The translations under genes were made by a program, and so were the position numbers. Of a DNA stretch of 64,000 nucleotides, positions 48,539 through 57,527 are shown one piece after another (position 1 is the stretch's first letter; the number at the start of each line of letters is the position of its first letter). The DNA is from Rhodoferax sp. (GTDB lineage: Bacteria > Pseudomonadota > Gammaproteobacteria > Burkholderiales > Burkholderiaceae_C). Under the pieces are notes generated by a model. The model did not search any database. It saw only the letters and a list, made by a program, of their open reading frames with translations, and was not told where the DNA came from. The stretch spans positions 186,001-250,000 of the forward strand of contig NZ_JABBPD010000007.1 of assembly GCF_012927445.1 (NCBI RefSeq). Direction: 5' to 3'.

Positions 48539-49981
48539 CTAAGCGCCAGGCCCGCAATCCATACAACGATTGATCACGTCCGGACCGATGTGCAGCTTGT
48601 GGTTGAGATCCCGCAGGGCCGTGCGCAAGCCTTCTTCAATGACCGGATGGTAGAACGGCATGTCCAGCATGGCGGAGACGGTCATGCGCTGTTGCGCCGC
48701 CCAGGCCAGCAGATGGCCGATATGCTCGGCGGCGGGGCCGAACATTTCTGCCCCCAGGAACAAGCCGCTGCCGTGCTCGGCATAGACCTTCAAAATCCCT
48801 TGGTTGCGCAGCATGACCCGACTGCGTCCCTGGTCCTCGAACGACACCAGTCCCACCGCGAACCGACCCTTGAAGTGCTCGTTGAGCTGTTCCAGGTTGA
48901 GCCCCACCGACGCCACTTGCGGATCGGTGAAGACGACCGCCAGCTGGGTGCGGCGCAAGCCGGATCGGATGTCGGGATACCGTCCGGCATTCTCGCCGGC
49001 GATGCGCCCCTGATCGGCCGCTTCGTGCAGCAGGGGCACGTCGTTGCTGGCGTCGCCGGCCATAAAGATCGCGCTGTTGCCGCACTGCAGCGTGAAGCGG
49101 TCAAACAGGGGAACGCCGCGCTTATTTAACTGCAGTCCGGTGTTTTTCAACGCCAGTCCGGCAAGATCAGGCGCTCGTCCGGTCGCCGCCAAGACATAGT
49201 CGAACGGCTCGGTTTGCCAGGCGCCCGCGCGATCCAGGTAATGGACTTCGACCCCGGTGGCGGTTTCTTTCACTGACTTCACCTGCGCCGACGCCGCCAG
49301 ATAAAACTCTTCATTGAAGGCCTGGTTGGCGTAGTCGCGAATTTCCGGGTCGCGAATGCCGGCAATACCACCGCCGACGCCGAACATCTTGACCTTGACG
49401 CCCAGGCGGCTCATGGCCTGGCCCAGTTCCATCCCCAGCGGCCCCGGCCCGAACACCGCCAGACTGGTCGGCAACGTGGGCAATTCGAAGACGTTTTCAT
49501 TGGTCAGCAAATGGGTGCGCAATCCTTGCAACACTGGCGGCAGAACGGGAATGCTGCCGGTGGCAAGCACGATGCGCTGGGCATGAATCAGCTGGCCCTG
49601 CGCCGTCACCAAGGTATGGGCATCCTGAAATTTCACCTTGGCCGTCAAACGATCGCCCGGCGCAATGGATTCAATCGTCTCCAGCACGAATCCGACAAAA
49701 CGGGTGCGTTCGCGCTGCACGCGCGCCATCACCGCCGCGCCGTCGATCGTGACCTCTTTCACCTGCACCCCGAACGGCGCGACATGGCGCGCTTGGTGCG
49801 CTGCTTCCGCTGCGGCAATCAGCAATTTGCTCGGCATGCAACCCACGCGGGCGCAAGTCGTGCCGTAGCTTCCACCTTCGATCAGCAAGACGGAATCAGT
49901 GAGGGCGCGGGCCGCCCGGTAGGCCCCCATGCCGGCGGTACCGGCACCCACAATGGCGACATTGACTTGAATCGGTGTCAT
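48539..49981 (-). CDS. Dihydrolipoyl dehydrogenase-like pyridine nucleotide-disulfide oxidoreductase
   Basis: VNVAIVGAGTAGMGAYRAARA; GTTCARVGCMPSKLLI redox-active CxxxxC; MFGPAAEHIGHLLAWA. Confidence 0.9.
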   Translation of the reverse strand: MTPIQVNVAIVGAGTAGMGAYRAARALTDSVLLIEGGSYGTTCARVGCMPSKLLIAAAEAAHQARHVAPFGVQVKEVTIDGAAVMARVQRERTRFVGFVLETIESIAPGDRLTAKVKFQDAHTLVTAQGQLIHAQRIVLATGSIPVLPPVLQGLRTHLLTNENVFELPTLPTSLAVFGPGPLGMELGQAMSRLGVKVKMFGVGGGIAGIRDPEIRDYANQAFNEEFYLAASAQVKSVKETATGVEVHYLDRAGAWQTEPFDYVLAATGRAPDLAGLALKNTGLQLNKRGVPLFDRFTLQCGNSAIFMAGDASNDVPLLHEAADQGRIAGENAGRYPDIRSGLRRTQLAVVFTDPQVASVGLNLEQLNEHFKGRFAVGLVSFEDQGRSRVMLRNQGILKVYAEHGSGLFLGAEMFGPAAEHIGHLLAWAAQQRMTVSAMLDMPFYHPVIEEGLRTALRDLNHKLHIGPDVINRCMDCGPGA

Positions 49982-50072
49982 GGCAACTTGCTCCCCTTGT
50001 AATGCTGGCAGTTTTCAATGCCAGCGTTGCTTAGGCCTGCCGCAGGGCAGGCTTGAGGCCGTTTTTGAAACC

Positions 50073-50807
50073 TTACTTGGCCAACCAGAGGGCCAGCTCG
50101 TCGGCACCACCGACGTGTTCGCCATCGATATACACCTGGGGTGTGGTGCCGCGTCCGGTCACCGCTTGCAGCGAGCTGTAGCTGATGCCGTGGCGGCCCA
50201 GTTCGATCTCTTCAAAACGATAGCCCTTGTCGTTGAGCATCTTGCGGGCACGGGCGCAGTGGGGGCAGCCGGGTTTGCCAAAGAATGTGACGCGTGGCGG
50301 GGGACTGGCCTTGGGGCTGATGTAGTTCAACATGGTGTCGGCGTCCGAGACCTTGAAAGGATCGCCCGGTTCTTCCGGTTCGATGAACATTTTTTCAATC
50401 AAGCCATCCTTCACCAGCATGGAATAGCGCCAGCTGCGTTTGCCCAGGCCAATCTCCGATTTGTCCACCAGCAGGCCCATGCCTGCGCTGAATTCACCGT
50501 TGCCATCGGGCAGGAAATCGATGCTGTCGGCGTTCTGCTCGGCCTTCCAGGTTGCCATCACGAAGGGGTCATTGACGGCCAGGCAAACCACGCTGTCCAC
50601 CCCATTGGCTTTGAGTACGCCCGCCAGTTCGTTGTACCGCGGCAAATGCCTGCTGGAGCAGGTCGGCGTGAAGGCCCCTGGTAGCGCGAACAGCACCACC
50701 GTTTTACCGTTGAAAACGGCGTCGCTGTTGACTTTCTGCCACTCGCCATTGACCCGAATCGGGAACGTGACGTTGGGAACTTTTTGACCTTCTCGTGATT
50801 GCAGCAT
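50073..50807 (-). CDS. Peroxiredoxin-glutaredoxin hybrid protein
   Basis: VVLFALPGAFTPTCSSRHLP Prx site, then VTFFGKPGCPHCARARKMLNDKGY (CPHC) Grx domain in the same ORF. Confidence 0.92.
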   Translation of the reverse strand: MLQSREGQKVPNVTFPIRVNGEWQKVNSDAVFNGKTVVLFALPGAFTPTCSSRHLPRYNELAGVLKANGVDSVVCLAVNDPFVMATWKAEQNADSIDFLPDGNGEFSAGMGLLVDKSEIGLGKRSWRYSMLVKDGLIEKMFIEPEEPGDPFKVSDADTMLNYISPKASPPPRVTFFGKPGCPHCARARKMLNDKGYRFEEIELGRHGISYSSLQAVTGRGTTPQVYIDGEHVGGADELALWLAK

Positions 50808-51146
50808 GGTGGTTTCTCTGGTTCGTGATGTGGCTTTTGAAGGTTCAATATACGCCTCGCAGGCGTGAGTGTTCTGATCGAAAAACATTGGCCTTGCAGA
50901 ACGTGAGAGCTAATTGCCTGGAAAATTATTGCTGGTTTCTGCGTGCTGCGAAGGTTCGATGTGGGCAGCGAAGCCGCCATTTATTAATCCGTAAATGTCA
51001 CAGCAGGATTGGGTTTTTAGGGTCAACAGCTTGATTACGTAGAGAACCCAATAAGTGTCAAGCGCATTGGCAACACGCGGTTTAGACTGATTGCAGTCTT
51101 TCTACTTTTCAAACTGAGGCAACCCCATCCGCCCAGTACGTTCAGA

Positions 51147-51995
51147 CTACGGCGTAGGATTGTCACTCGCAAAGGCATAGCCGGACTTGCTTTGCTTGGC
51201 CCGGTACATTGCCGCGTCGGCACTCATGATCAAGGCCTCTACAGTGGTGCCATCTCTCGGATAGATCGAGATGCCAATACTGGTGTCGACCTTCAGTTCA
51301 CCGACGCTGACATCACACGGCATTTGAACTGCCTGGATGATTTTTTTCGCAATGATGGCTGCATCTTGATCTTCGTTTATTTCCATGAGCAGATACAAAA
51401 ATTCGTCGCCGCCATGGCGGCAGATCGTATCGTCGTTGCGTGTAGTTTCACTTAGTCGCTTGGCAATCGTCAGCAGAACAGCATCGCCCGCGGCGTGGCC
51501 ATAGGAATCATTGATCGTTTTGAATTTATCAAGGTCCAAGAACATCACGGCCAAAGTCCAGCCGTGCCGTTTGGCTTGTTCTATTCCATGTTCCAGTCGA
51601 TCATTAAATAGTACGCGATTTGGTAAACCGGTTAAAGCATCATGGAGAGATGCATGAAGGGTTTCCTTTTGCTGGTCCATGACCTTGGCCAGCTCCTGTT
51701 CCATGAGGTGGCGTTCCTTTACCTCTTTTTCCAAAGCTCGATTCACCTGCGACAGTTTTTCCGACGCGTCTTGCACTTTGATTTCAACGGCTTCGCTTCT
51801 TTCAAGGGCCGTCTCCACTTCAGGCAGGCGGTTCCGATTCAAAAACTCTTCATTAAGGACCAAGTTGACCGACGCCAGTTCATCTGCAGACTCTTTGACC
51901 ATGCCTTTGACAAGCTCGCTGTCTTTGAGCACTTGAGTCAAAGACTTGGCTGCTTGGGTGCCGTCAGACAATCTGGAAGTAGGTTTCTTTTTCAT
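51147..51995 (-). CDS. GGDEF domain protein (diguanylate cyclase)
   Basis: SLHDALTGLPNRVLFNDRLEHGIEQAKR...CRHGGDEFLYLLMEI; intact GGDEF. Confidence 0.9.
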   Translation of the reverse strand: MKKKPTSRLSDGTQAAKSLTQVLKDSELVKGMVKESADELASVNLVLNEEFLNRNRLPEVETALERSEAVEIKVQDASEKLSQVNRALEKEVKERHLMEQELAKVMDQQKETLHASLHDALTGLPNRVLFNDRLEHGIEQAKRHGWTLAVMFLDLDKFKTINDSYGHAAGDAVLLTIAKRLSETTRNDDTICRHGGDEFLYLLMEINEDQDAAIIAKKIIQAVQMPCDVSVGELKVDTSIGISIYPRDGTTVEALIMSADAAMYRAKQSKSGYAFASDNPTP

Positions 51996-52369
51996 GGTGA
52001 GGTGCTTTTTAGCAGTGCAATACGTCGTGTTTCGCGTCCATTTATCTAATTCTGGCCTAAACAGAAGAAATGGTCTGTGTGGCAGCGTCCATTTAGCCGT
52101 CCAAAGCAGTCGATTGCACTCCACTTTGACCGCTGCATGCTGCATAACACTCGCATGTCCGCTCTTCAAGTTTGGCACGATCTATCACCGTGATGGTGCC
52201 ACGGCCTTGGTTATACGTCCAATATCCCAAGTCGCGCAAATGGACTTCCAGCAAGCAGCCATTGGTGAACACCCGAAAACGCTGCCAAGTCGACTTTCAG
52301 GACAAGTTGGACTTTGTTGGTTTCTCTAAGTAATTCCGCCCAACAGCTTAGTTAAACCCCTGGCCCATG

Positions 52370-52397
52370 AAAAACGGCACCCGAAGGTGCCGTTTTT
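52370..52397. terminator. Strong hairpin/bidirectional terminator, left copy
   Basis: AAAAACGGCACC-CGAA-GGTGCCGTTTTT, 12-bp perfect stem. Confidence 0.85.
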
Positions 52398-52469
52398 ACT
52401 GTGGGTTAGTGCCAAATCGGCCGCTAGCCCTCGTAAACGCTGCGCAAGAAGCTATTAATTAAATAGCAA
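52370..52469 (+). repeat. Direct repeat DR-L (hairpin + dispersed repeat) bounding the defence island
   Basis: 100 bp aligned to 59269-59368 with about 8 mismatches by eye. Confidence 0.92.
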
Positions 52470-52473
52470 AAAA

Positions 52474-55182
52474 TTAAACCAGCAAGGGGTCAATTGCATC
52501 CCACTGTTTGTCTTTGACCATAACGAATTTACAGGTTCCGCCAGACAACTGCTGCCACAGCCCGCCAATCAGTCGATCGTCTGCCGCGTCGGTCCAGCGG
52601 TCGGCGCCCTTGTATTCCACGATCAGGAATGTGTTGTCATTGAGCTTGCAGACAAAGTCCGGGTAGAAGCGCCCGGTGGCTTTTTGCAGAAAGAACGACG
52701 CACCTTCACGGCGTGCCAAATTGCGCACCCAGTATTGCAACCGCCCCTTCTGTGCCTGAATGTCCAGCCACACCGCGCATTCGAATTCTTCCTTGCTGTC
52801 GAAGTCACCCATGCGGCTGTAGAAGTGCTCGCGAAACGGGTGCAGTCCAAAACGGTTGTCATAGTCGCGGCCGGGCGCGTAGGCTTCGGGCCGGAAGTCG
52901 TAGGGAAACTCATCTGTCACCGTTACTCGCTCCTTATTCCCATCGCCAAACAAGGTTTTCTGGTAAGCGCGATTCACTGCGTCGCGGCGCAGTTCGCGAA
53001 TGCGTGCTTCCAGCAGGTTGCGCATCAAAAACTTCTGCAGATTCGCGCGGCCCAAGTCAAAGTGCGGCTGCGCCAGCAAGTCAGACAACCAACCCGCCAC
53101 AAACGCCAGTTTGCTCGCATGGGTCAGCGTCGGCTCGGGCACATTGCTGCACAGCCAGCTGGCCAGCTTGACCGTGTCCCAATGCTCGGGCGTATAGGCC
53201 AGCCCCAAATCGCGCTGCAGATTGGGCATAAAGAGGGGCATCATTCGACCGCTGGCCTCATCCACGTCAATTACACCACCCTCGGCCACTTTGAGCGCTG
53301 CACCCAATGTCACCAGGTTGTCAGGCGTCGGTTTTGCATCCAGCGTGGACAGCTCCCACGGGTAGTCCAGCACCTCCGGGTCGTCAAACAGTTGCAACTC
53401 ACCCTGCAGCCGCAAAGCCAGTTGCGGCACCAGCAACGTTTTGCCCTCTTCCGCAGGCGTACGGAAAAACGCAATGGCGGTGGTGCGACTTTCCTCGGCG
53501 GCGGCTTCAATCGCCGCCTTGGCCAGCGGCGTGCTCACCGTCTGAATCAAAGCCGCAGTTTCATCCAAAGTCAGCGGCGCGCGAATCGTCAGCGTGCTGG
53601 TCTTCTTGTCGAAGTCCACCTTGTCGTCCAGCGTGTTGCGCATCTCTTTGGGGACAACCTTCAGATCTGGCTTTTCGTGCAGCACGATCACCACCGGCTG
53701 CACCACCACGCGGCCGCCCAGGCCTTCCAGATCAAACATCTGCTGTTCTTGCCGGGCAGCCGTCACGAACTCGGCCACGTCCTTGCGGTCAAATCCCGCG
53801 CCCTGCACCAGCCGGTCGCGCAGGGCGCTGGCTGTGTCGGCAAAACTGCGCGACACCACCAGTGCGTAAGACTGGTTCAACTCTTTGGTAGCCCGGTGTT
53901 GCGCGCCTGGTTGCCTCAGCACGCGCCCCAGCAACTGCTCCACGGCCGTGGCCGAATGCAGCGACGCCATGCTCACCAGAATGTAGGCAAACGGGCAGTC
54001 CCAGCCCTCGGCCAGCGCTTTTTGCGTGATGACGAACTTCACCGGGCATAGCGGGTCGCTGATGCCCAGCTTGTACGCCGCATCAATCGCCTCCAGCCCC
54101 TTTTCCTCACTGGTCGCCACCACGATTTCATTCAAAGGAATGCCGTGGTTGGTTAATAGCTCCTGGCGCACCCGTTCAAAGTCAAGCGTGTCCAGGCCCG
54201 TGCGGCGCGGCTCGGATTGAATCAGCACAATGGGTCGCAAATACGGCGCGCCCCCGCGTTGCTCGTCGTCAGCCAGTTTTTGCAAGGCATTGCGCCGGGC
54301 GATGCCATCGCTCAGGCATTGCTGCCAGTTGGGCTCGGTCTCCAGCACCACGGGCAGTTTGATCATTTGCTCGGCCTTGAGCTGGGAGGCGCTTACGCTG
54401 TGCAGCACATTGCTGGGCGTGTGCACCATGTCGGGCGTAGCGGTTAGCTCCATGATGCCGCTGGGCGAGAAGCGCGCCAGCGTGTCAAACGCCAACTCAG
54501 TGCGGCTGTTGTGCGCCTCGTCCACCACCACAAACGGCCGACGCAGGCGCAGCACATTGGCCAGCGAATACGCAATCGTGTCGCCGTCCTTCAACAATCT
54601 ATCGCGCTGAGCGAGGGAAAGATTTTCAAAGTGATGCATCAGCGCACCGCTCGATTCATACACCTTGCGGCTTTCCTCGTCCTCCACCTGAAAAGCCTGC
54701 CGCGTGGCCACGATGACCACCGTGGATGTGTCCAGCGTGGCACGCGTCAACGCCTTGGCCTCCGCCAAGTCCAGCACCGTCACCGGCCCGGCTTCTCGCA
54801 GCGCCGCATGCAGCGGGTGCTTGAGGTCTTTCAAGCCGCGTACTGTCTGGTCGCGGATTGTTTTGCTGGGCACCAGCCACAACACTACGCTGTGCGGCAC
54901 CCGCAGCAAATGGGTGTTGACCAGCGCCACGCTTTTGGCCGCCAGCCAGGTCTTGCCGCCGCCGGTGGGCACGCGCAGGCAGAAGTAGGGCATGTCGGGC
55001 GCAAAGTCCTTCAAGGGGTGATAGGGCAGACCTTGCCCCCACAGCTCGTCGGTAACGGCGGTGAACGCCAGCGAGGCACGGCCGTGCTGGTGGCAGGCCT
55101 TGAAGTAGGCCTCGACGCTGTCGAGCACACCGCCGCCGCTGGCCGGGTCTTGCTGGTATTTTTTGGGGGTGAAATGGGTCAT
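52474..55182 (-). CDS. Type III-like restriction endonuclease subunit (DEAD/DEAH helicase + PD-(D/E)xK nuclease)
   Basis: LRVPTGGGKTWLAAKS Walker A, FVVVDEAHNS DEAH, C-terminal FYPDFVCKLNDNTFLIVEYKG nuclease motif. Confidence 0.9.
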   Translation of the reverse strand: MTHFTPKKYQQDPASGGGVLDSVEAYFKACHQHGRASLAFTAVTDELWGQGLPYHPLKDFAPDMPYFCLRVPTGGGKTWLAAKSVALVNTHLLRVPHSVVLWLVPSKTIRDQTVRGLKDLKHPLHAALREAGPVTVLDLAEAKALTRATLDTSTVVIVATRQAFQVEDEESRKVYESSGALMHHFENLSLAQRDRLLKDGDTIAYSLANVLRLRRPFVVVDEAHNSRTELAFDTLARFSPSGIMELTATPDMVHTPSNVLHSVSASQLKAEQMIKLPVVLETEPNWQQCLSDGIARRNALQKLADDEQRGGAPYLRPIVLIQSEPRRTGLDTLDFERVRQELLTNHGIPLNEIVVATSEEKGLEAIDAAYKLGISDPLCPVKFVITQKALAEGWDCPFAYILVSMASLHSATAVEQLLGRVLRQPGAQHRATKELNQSYALVVSRSFADTASALRDRLVQGAGFDRKDVAEFVTAARQEQQMFDLEGLGGRVVVQPVVIVLHEKPDLKVVPKEMRNTLDDKVDFDKKTSTLTIRAPLTLDETAALIQTVSTPLAKAAIEAAAEESRTTAIAFFRTPAEEGKTLLVPQLALRLQGELQLFDDPEVLDYPWELSTLDAKPTPDNLVTLGAALKVAEGGVIDVDEASGRMMPLFMPNLQRDLGLAYTPEHWDTVKLASWLCSNVPEPTLTHASKLAFVAGWLSDLLAQPHFDLGRANLQKFLMRNLLEARIRELRRDAVNRAYQKTLFGDGNKERVTVTDEFPYDFRPEAYAPGRDYDNRFGLHPFREHFYSRMGDFDSKEEFECAVWLDIQAQKGRLQYWVRNLARREGASFFLQKATGRFYPDFVCKLNDNTFLIVEYKGADRWTDAADDRLIGGLWQQLSGGTCKFVMVKDKQWDAIDPLLV

Positions 55183-55185
55183 GGC

Positions 55186-56793
55186 TTACACCTCCAGCGC
55201 ATAAGGCGTCTGCTTGAACACAATTTGCTCGCGTTGCAGGCGCGGCGCGCCCAGGCGGCAGGCAGCCGCGTAGATGGTCTTGGGGCCGTCGAACGGCGGC
55301 AGGATGCCGAACACCGGCCCGGTCAACACGTTGCCACCGCCCACCGACTTGTCCTTCAGGATGCCGTTGTAGAGCAGATAAATGCCCCGGCCCTCATGCA
55401 CGCCCAGCAGCGGCGAATCGGCGTTGCCGGTGTAGCCGCTGCCGGTCTCGGCAAACCAGACGAACTCGGCCAGTTGCGCATAACGCACGTCCTCGCGGAT
55501 CTGGCCTTGTGGGGTAAACAGGGGCTCTGCAGAAAGCGTACAGAACTGGAAGCCGTCGCCGTCTGGAGACAGGCCCGCCACGGCCTCATTTTTGGCGTTG
55601 GTGTAGCCCTGGCTCACGCGCTTCACGCGCTCGGCGGTGACGTTGGTGGCGATGTTTTCGTCCATTTCCACCAGAATGAAACGGCGTGTGCCGCCGTCGA
55701 CGGCGTTTTGTTTGAGCACCGCATGGGCTGTTGTTCCGGAACCGGCAAAGCTGTCGAGGATCAGGCTGTCTGGCTCGGTGGAGAGTTCAATAATGCGTTG
55801 GAGAAAACGAACAGGTTTTGGCGTGCTGAACAAATCGCTCACAGCAGTTTCATGAAATATTGCTTTCAGTTCACTTTTTGCTTGGCGGTTATGTCCTGTC
55901 TCTTCTAAATCGGTCCACAGACTTGATGGGGGTAACGCCTCCATATCCACAAGGTAGGTTCTTCTGCGGATACTTTTTCCATTTTCGGTAAAACGGATTT
56001 CAGTAGTCGCCAATTTGGACTCAATGGTTTCTTTCGACCAGCGCCAACCGTTTGCTGGTGGATGGATCACATTCCCGTTTGGGGCCACCAAGTCAAAGGT
56101 CAGATTTGGACGTGGCTTCGGGGAGTTGAGCGGATTTCCATCAAACCATGGGCCTCGTGGATCGTTATCGGGATTCTTAAAGTGAGAGCGTTTGTTCGTG
56201 TGATCCCCGGCCTTATTTGGCCGCCAGTCTGAGGATCGGGAGTAAATGACAAGGGGATTGTGGTCTGTAGAAAACTGCTTTGCATCGTTGTTGCTGTTGT
56301 CTGATGAACGCCAGATAACAGAGGCGACAAAATTCCCCGCCCCAAAAATCTCGTCCAGCAGTAGGCGTAGGTTTGCCACCTCGTTGTCGTCAATCGACAC
56401 AAAAATCGCCCCGTCCTCGCGTAGAAACTGGCGAAGCAGCACCAGACGCGGGTACATCATGCACAGCCAGCGGTCGTGCCGGTCCAGCGTTTCGCCTTCC
56501 TTGCCGACCAGCGCGCCCAGCCATTTACGAATCTCGGGGCTGTTGACGTTGTCGTTGTAGGCCCAGCCTTCGTTGCCGGTGTTGTACGGCGGGTCGATGT
56601 AAATGCATTTCACCTTTCCGCCGTAGCGTGGCAACAGAGCCTTCAAGGCATGTAGGTTGTCGCCCTGGACGATCAAATTGCCGCTGGCGGGATCGCCGCA
56701 TGACAACTCGGGCACGGGCTCCAGCAGGCGAAAAGGCACGTCCTTGTGGTGTTTAACAACGGCGTCTTTGCCGATCCAGTTGAGCGTAGGCAT
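55186..56793 (-). CDS. Type III-like DNA methyltransferase (Mod)
   Basis: CIYIDPPYNTGNEGWAYNDN (DPPY motif IV) before LILDSFAGSGTTAHAVL (motif I): beta-class order. Confidence 0.93.
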   Translation of the reverse strand: MPTLNWIGKDAVVKHHKDVPFRLLEPVPELSCGDPASGNLIVQGDNLHALKALLPRYGGKVKCIYIDPPYNTGNEGWAYNDNVNSPEIRKWLGALVGKEGETLDRHDRWLCMMYPRLVLLRQFLREDGAIFVSIDDNEVANLRLLLDEIFGAGNFVASVIWRSSDNSNNDAKQFSTDHNPLVIYSRSSDWRPNKAGDHTNKRSHFKNPDNDPRGPWFDGNPLNSPKPRPNLTFDLVAPNGNVIHPPANGWRWSKETIESKLATTEIRFTENGKSIRRRTYLVDMEALPPSSLWTDLEETGHNRQAKSELKAIFHETAVSDLFSTPKPVRFLQRIIELSTEPDSLILDSFAGSGTTAHAVLKQNAVDGGTRRFILVEMDENIATNVTAERVKRVSQGYTNAKNEAVAGLSPDGDGFQFCTLSAEPLFTPQGQIREDVRYAQLAEFVWFAETGSGYTGNADSPLLGVHEGRGIYLLYNGILKDKSVGGGNVLTGPVFGILPPFDGPKTIYAAACRLGAPRLQREQIVFKQTPYALEV

Positions 56794-56818
56794 GTGTGAA
56801 TTCGTGAGCGGCGAGCGA

Positions 56819-56879
56819 TTGCCAAAGTGGCAAGCGATGCGTTACTTGTGACAAATAGGCGAATCATATAGATCGATTC
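56819..56879. promoter_or_regulatory. Inverted repeats in the mod/XRE divergent promoter region
   Basis: TTGCCA-AAG-TGGCAA (56819-56833) and GAATC-N9-GATTC (56861-56879). Confidence 0.5.
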
Positions 56880-56927
56880 ACCAAATGGGCTTTGCCAAGG
56901 AGTCACATTTGAAAGAAAAATTCGCCC

Positions 56928-57290
56928 ATGCACATTGGCCAAGTCATTCGTTCGCTTAGAGAAGAAAAAGGGTGGTCCCAGGAAAAACTGGCACTGGATG
57001 CGGGCATGGGGACGAGTCATGTATCTCGTATCGAGCGTGGTGAGCGCCGATTGTCGACAAGTCGCCTGGATGCGTTGGCCGCCGCACTGGGTACGTCACC
57101 TGCTGCTATGTTTGCCATGTTGGAAGGTTTGCAGCTTCCGCTGGCCGCACCCGACAAAGACGGCGACTTGACGCTGGATTACTCGCCTGAGGCTGTGGAG
57201 TTGCGCAAGACTTTTCGAAAACTAACGTTGCCAAGTCGTCGCTTGGTCGTGGACTTCGCACAGATGCTGGCTAAACAAACGTCTGCCTGA
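56928..57290 (+). CDS. XRE family transcriptional regulator
   Basis: IGQVIRSLREEKGWSQEKLALDAGMGTSHVSRIERGERRLSTSRLDALAAAL HTH_3 pattern. Confidence 0.9.
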   Translation: MHIGQVIRSLREEKGWSQEKLALDAGMGTSHVSRIERGERRLSTSRLDALAAALGTSPAAMFAMLEGLQLPLAAPDKDGDLTLDYSPEAVELRKTFRKLTLPSRRLVVDFAQMLAKQTSA

Positions 57291-57375
57291 TGCGTACTGA
57301 GCGCCCGGTAACGCTATGACTGCACTTGCATGTCGTCATATAGCACTATACGGCTCGTGGCGATTTTTGGAACTA

Positions 57376-57431
57376 AATAGGTCCCTTGCCCCCGTAGAAT
57401 ATGCGTAAGTAGCTATTAATTAAATAGCAAC
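57376..57431 (+). repeat. Dispersed repeat copy, internal to the island (no hairpin)
   Basis: aataggtcccttgcccccgtagaatatgcgtaagtagctattaattaaatagcaac. Confidence 0.8.
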
Positions 57432-57472
57432 TTTGTGAGTGCCAAATTCCTGGCTGGTAGCAAGAAGCGGAC

Positions 57473-57503
57473 ATAAAACTTGATAAAACTTGATTTTTAA
57501 GTT
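57473..57503. promoter_or_regulatory. 10-bp tandem repeat plus inverted repeat upstream of XRE-ImmA
   Basis: ATAAAACTTG x2 (57473-57492) overlapping AACTT-GATTTTT-AAGTT (57487-57503). Confidence 0.5.
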
Positions 57504-57527
57504 ATTTCCACAGAAAATACACCGGCT

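Noticed and set aside
51946-52329. 127-aa plus-strand ORF between the GGDEF gene and the island
   Set aside because: No family features and overlaps the GGDEF gene start. The region (with two CGTCCATTTA copies) may be decayed DNA, but I cannot identify a parent gene or IS.
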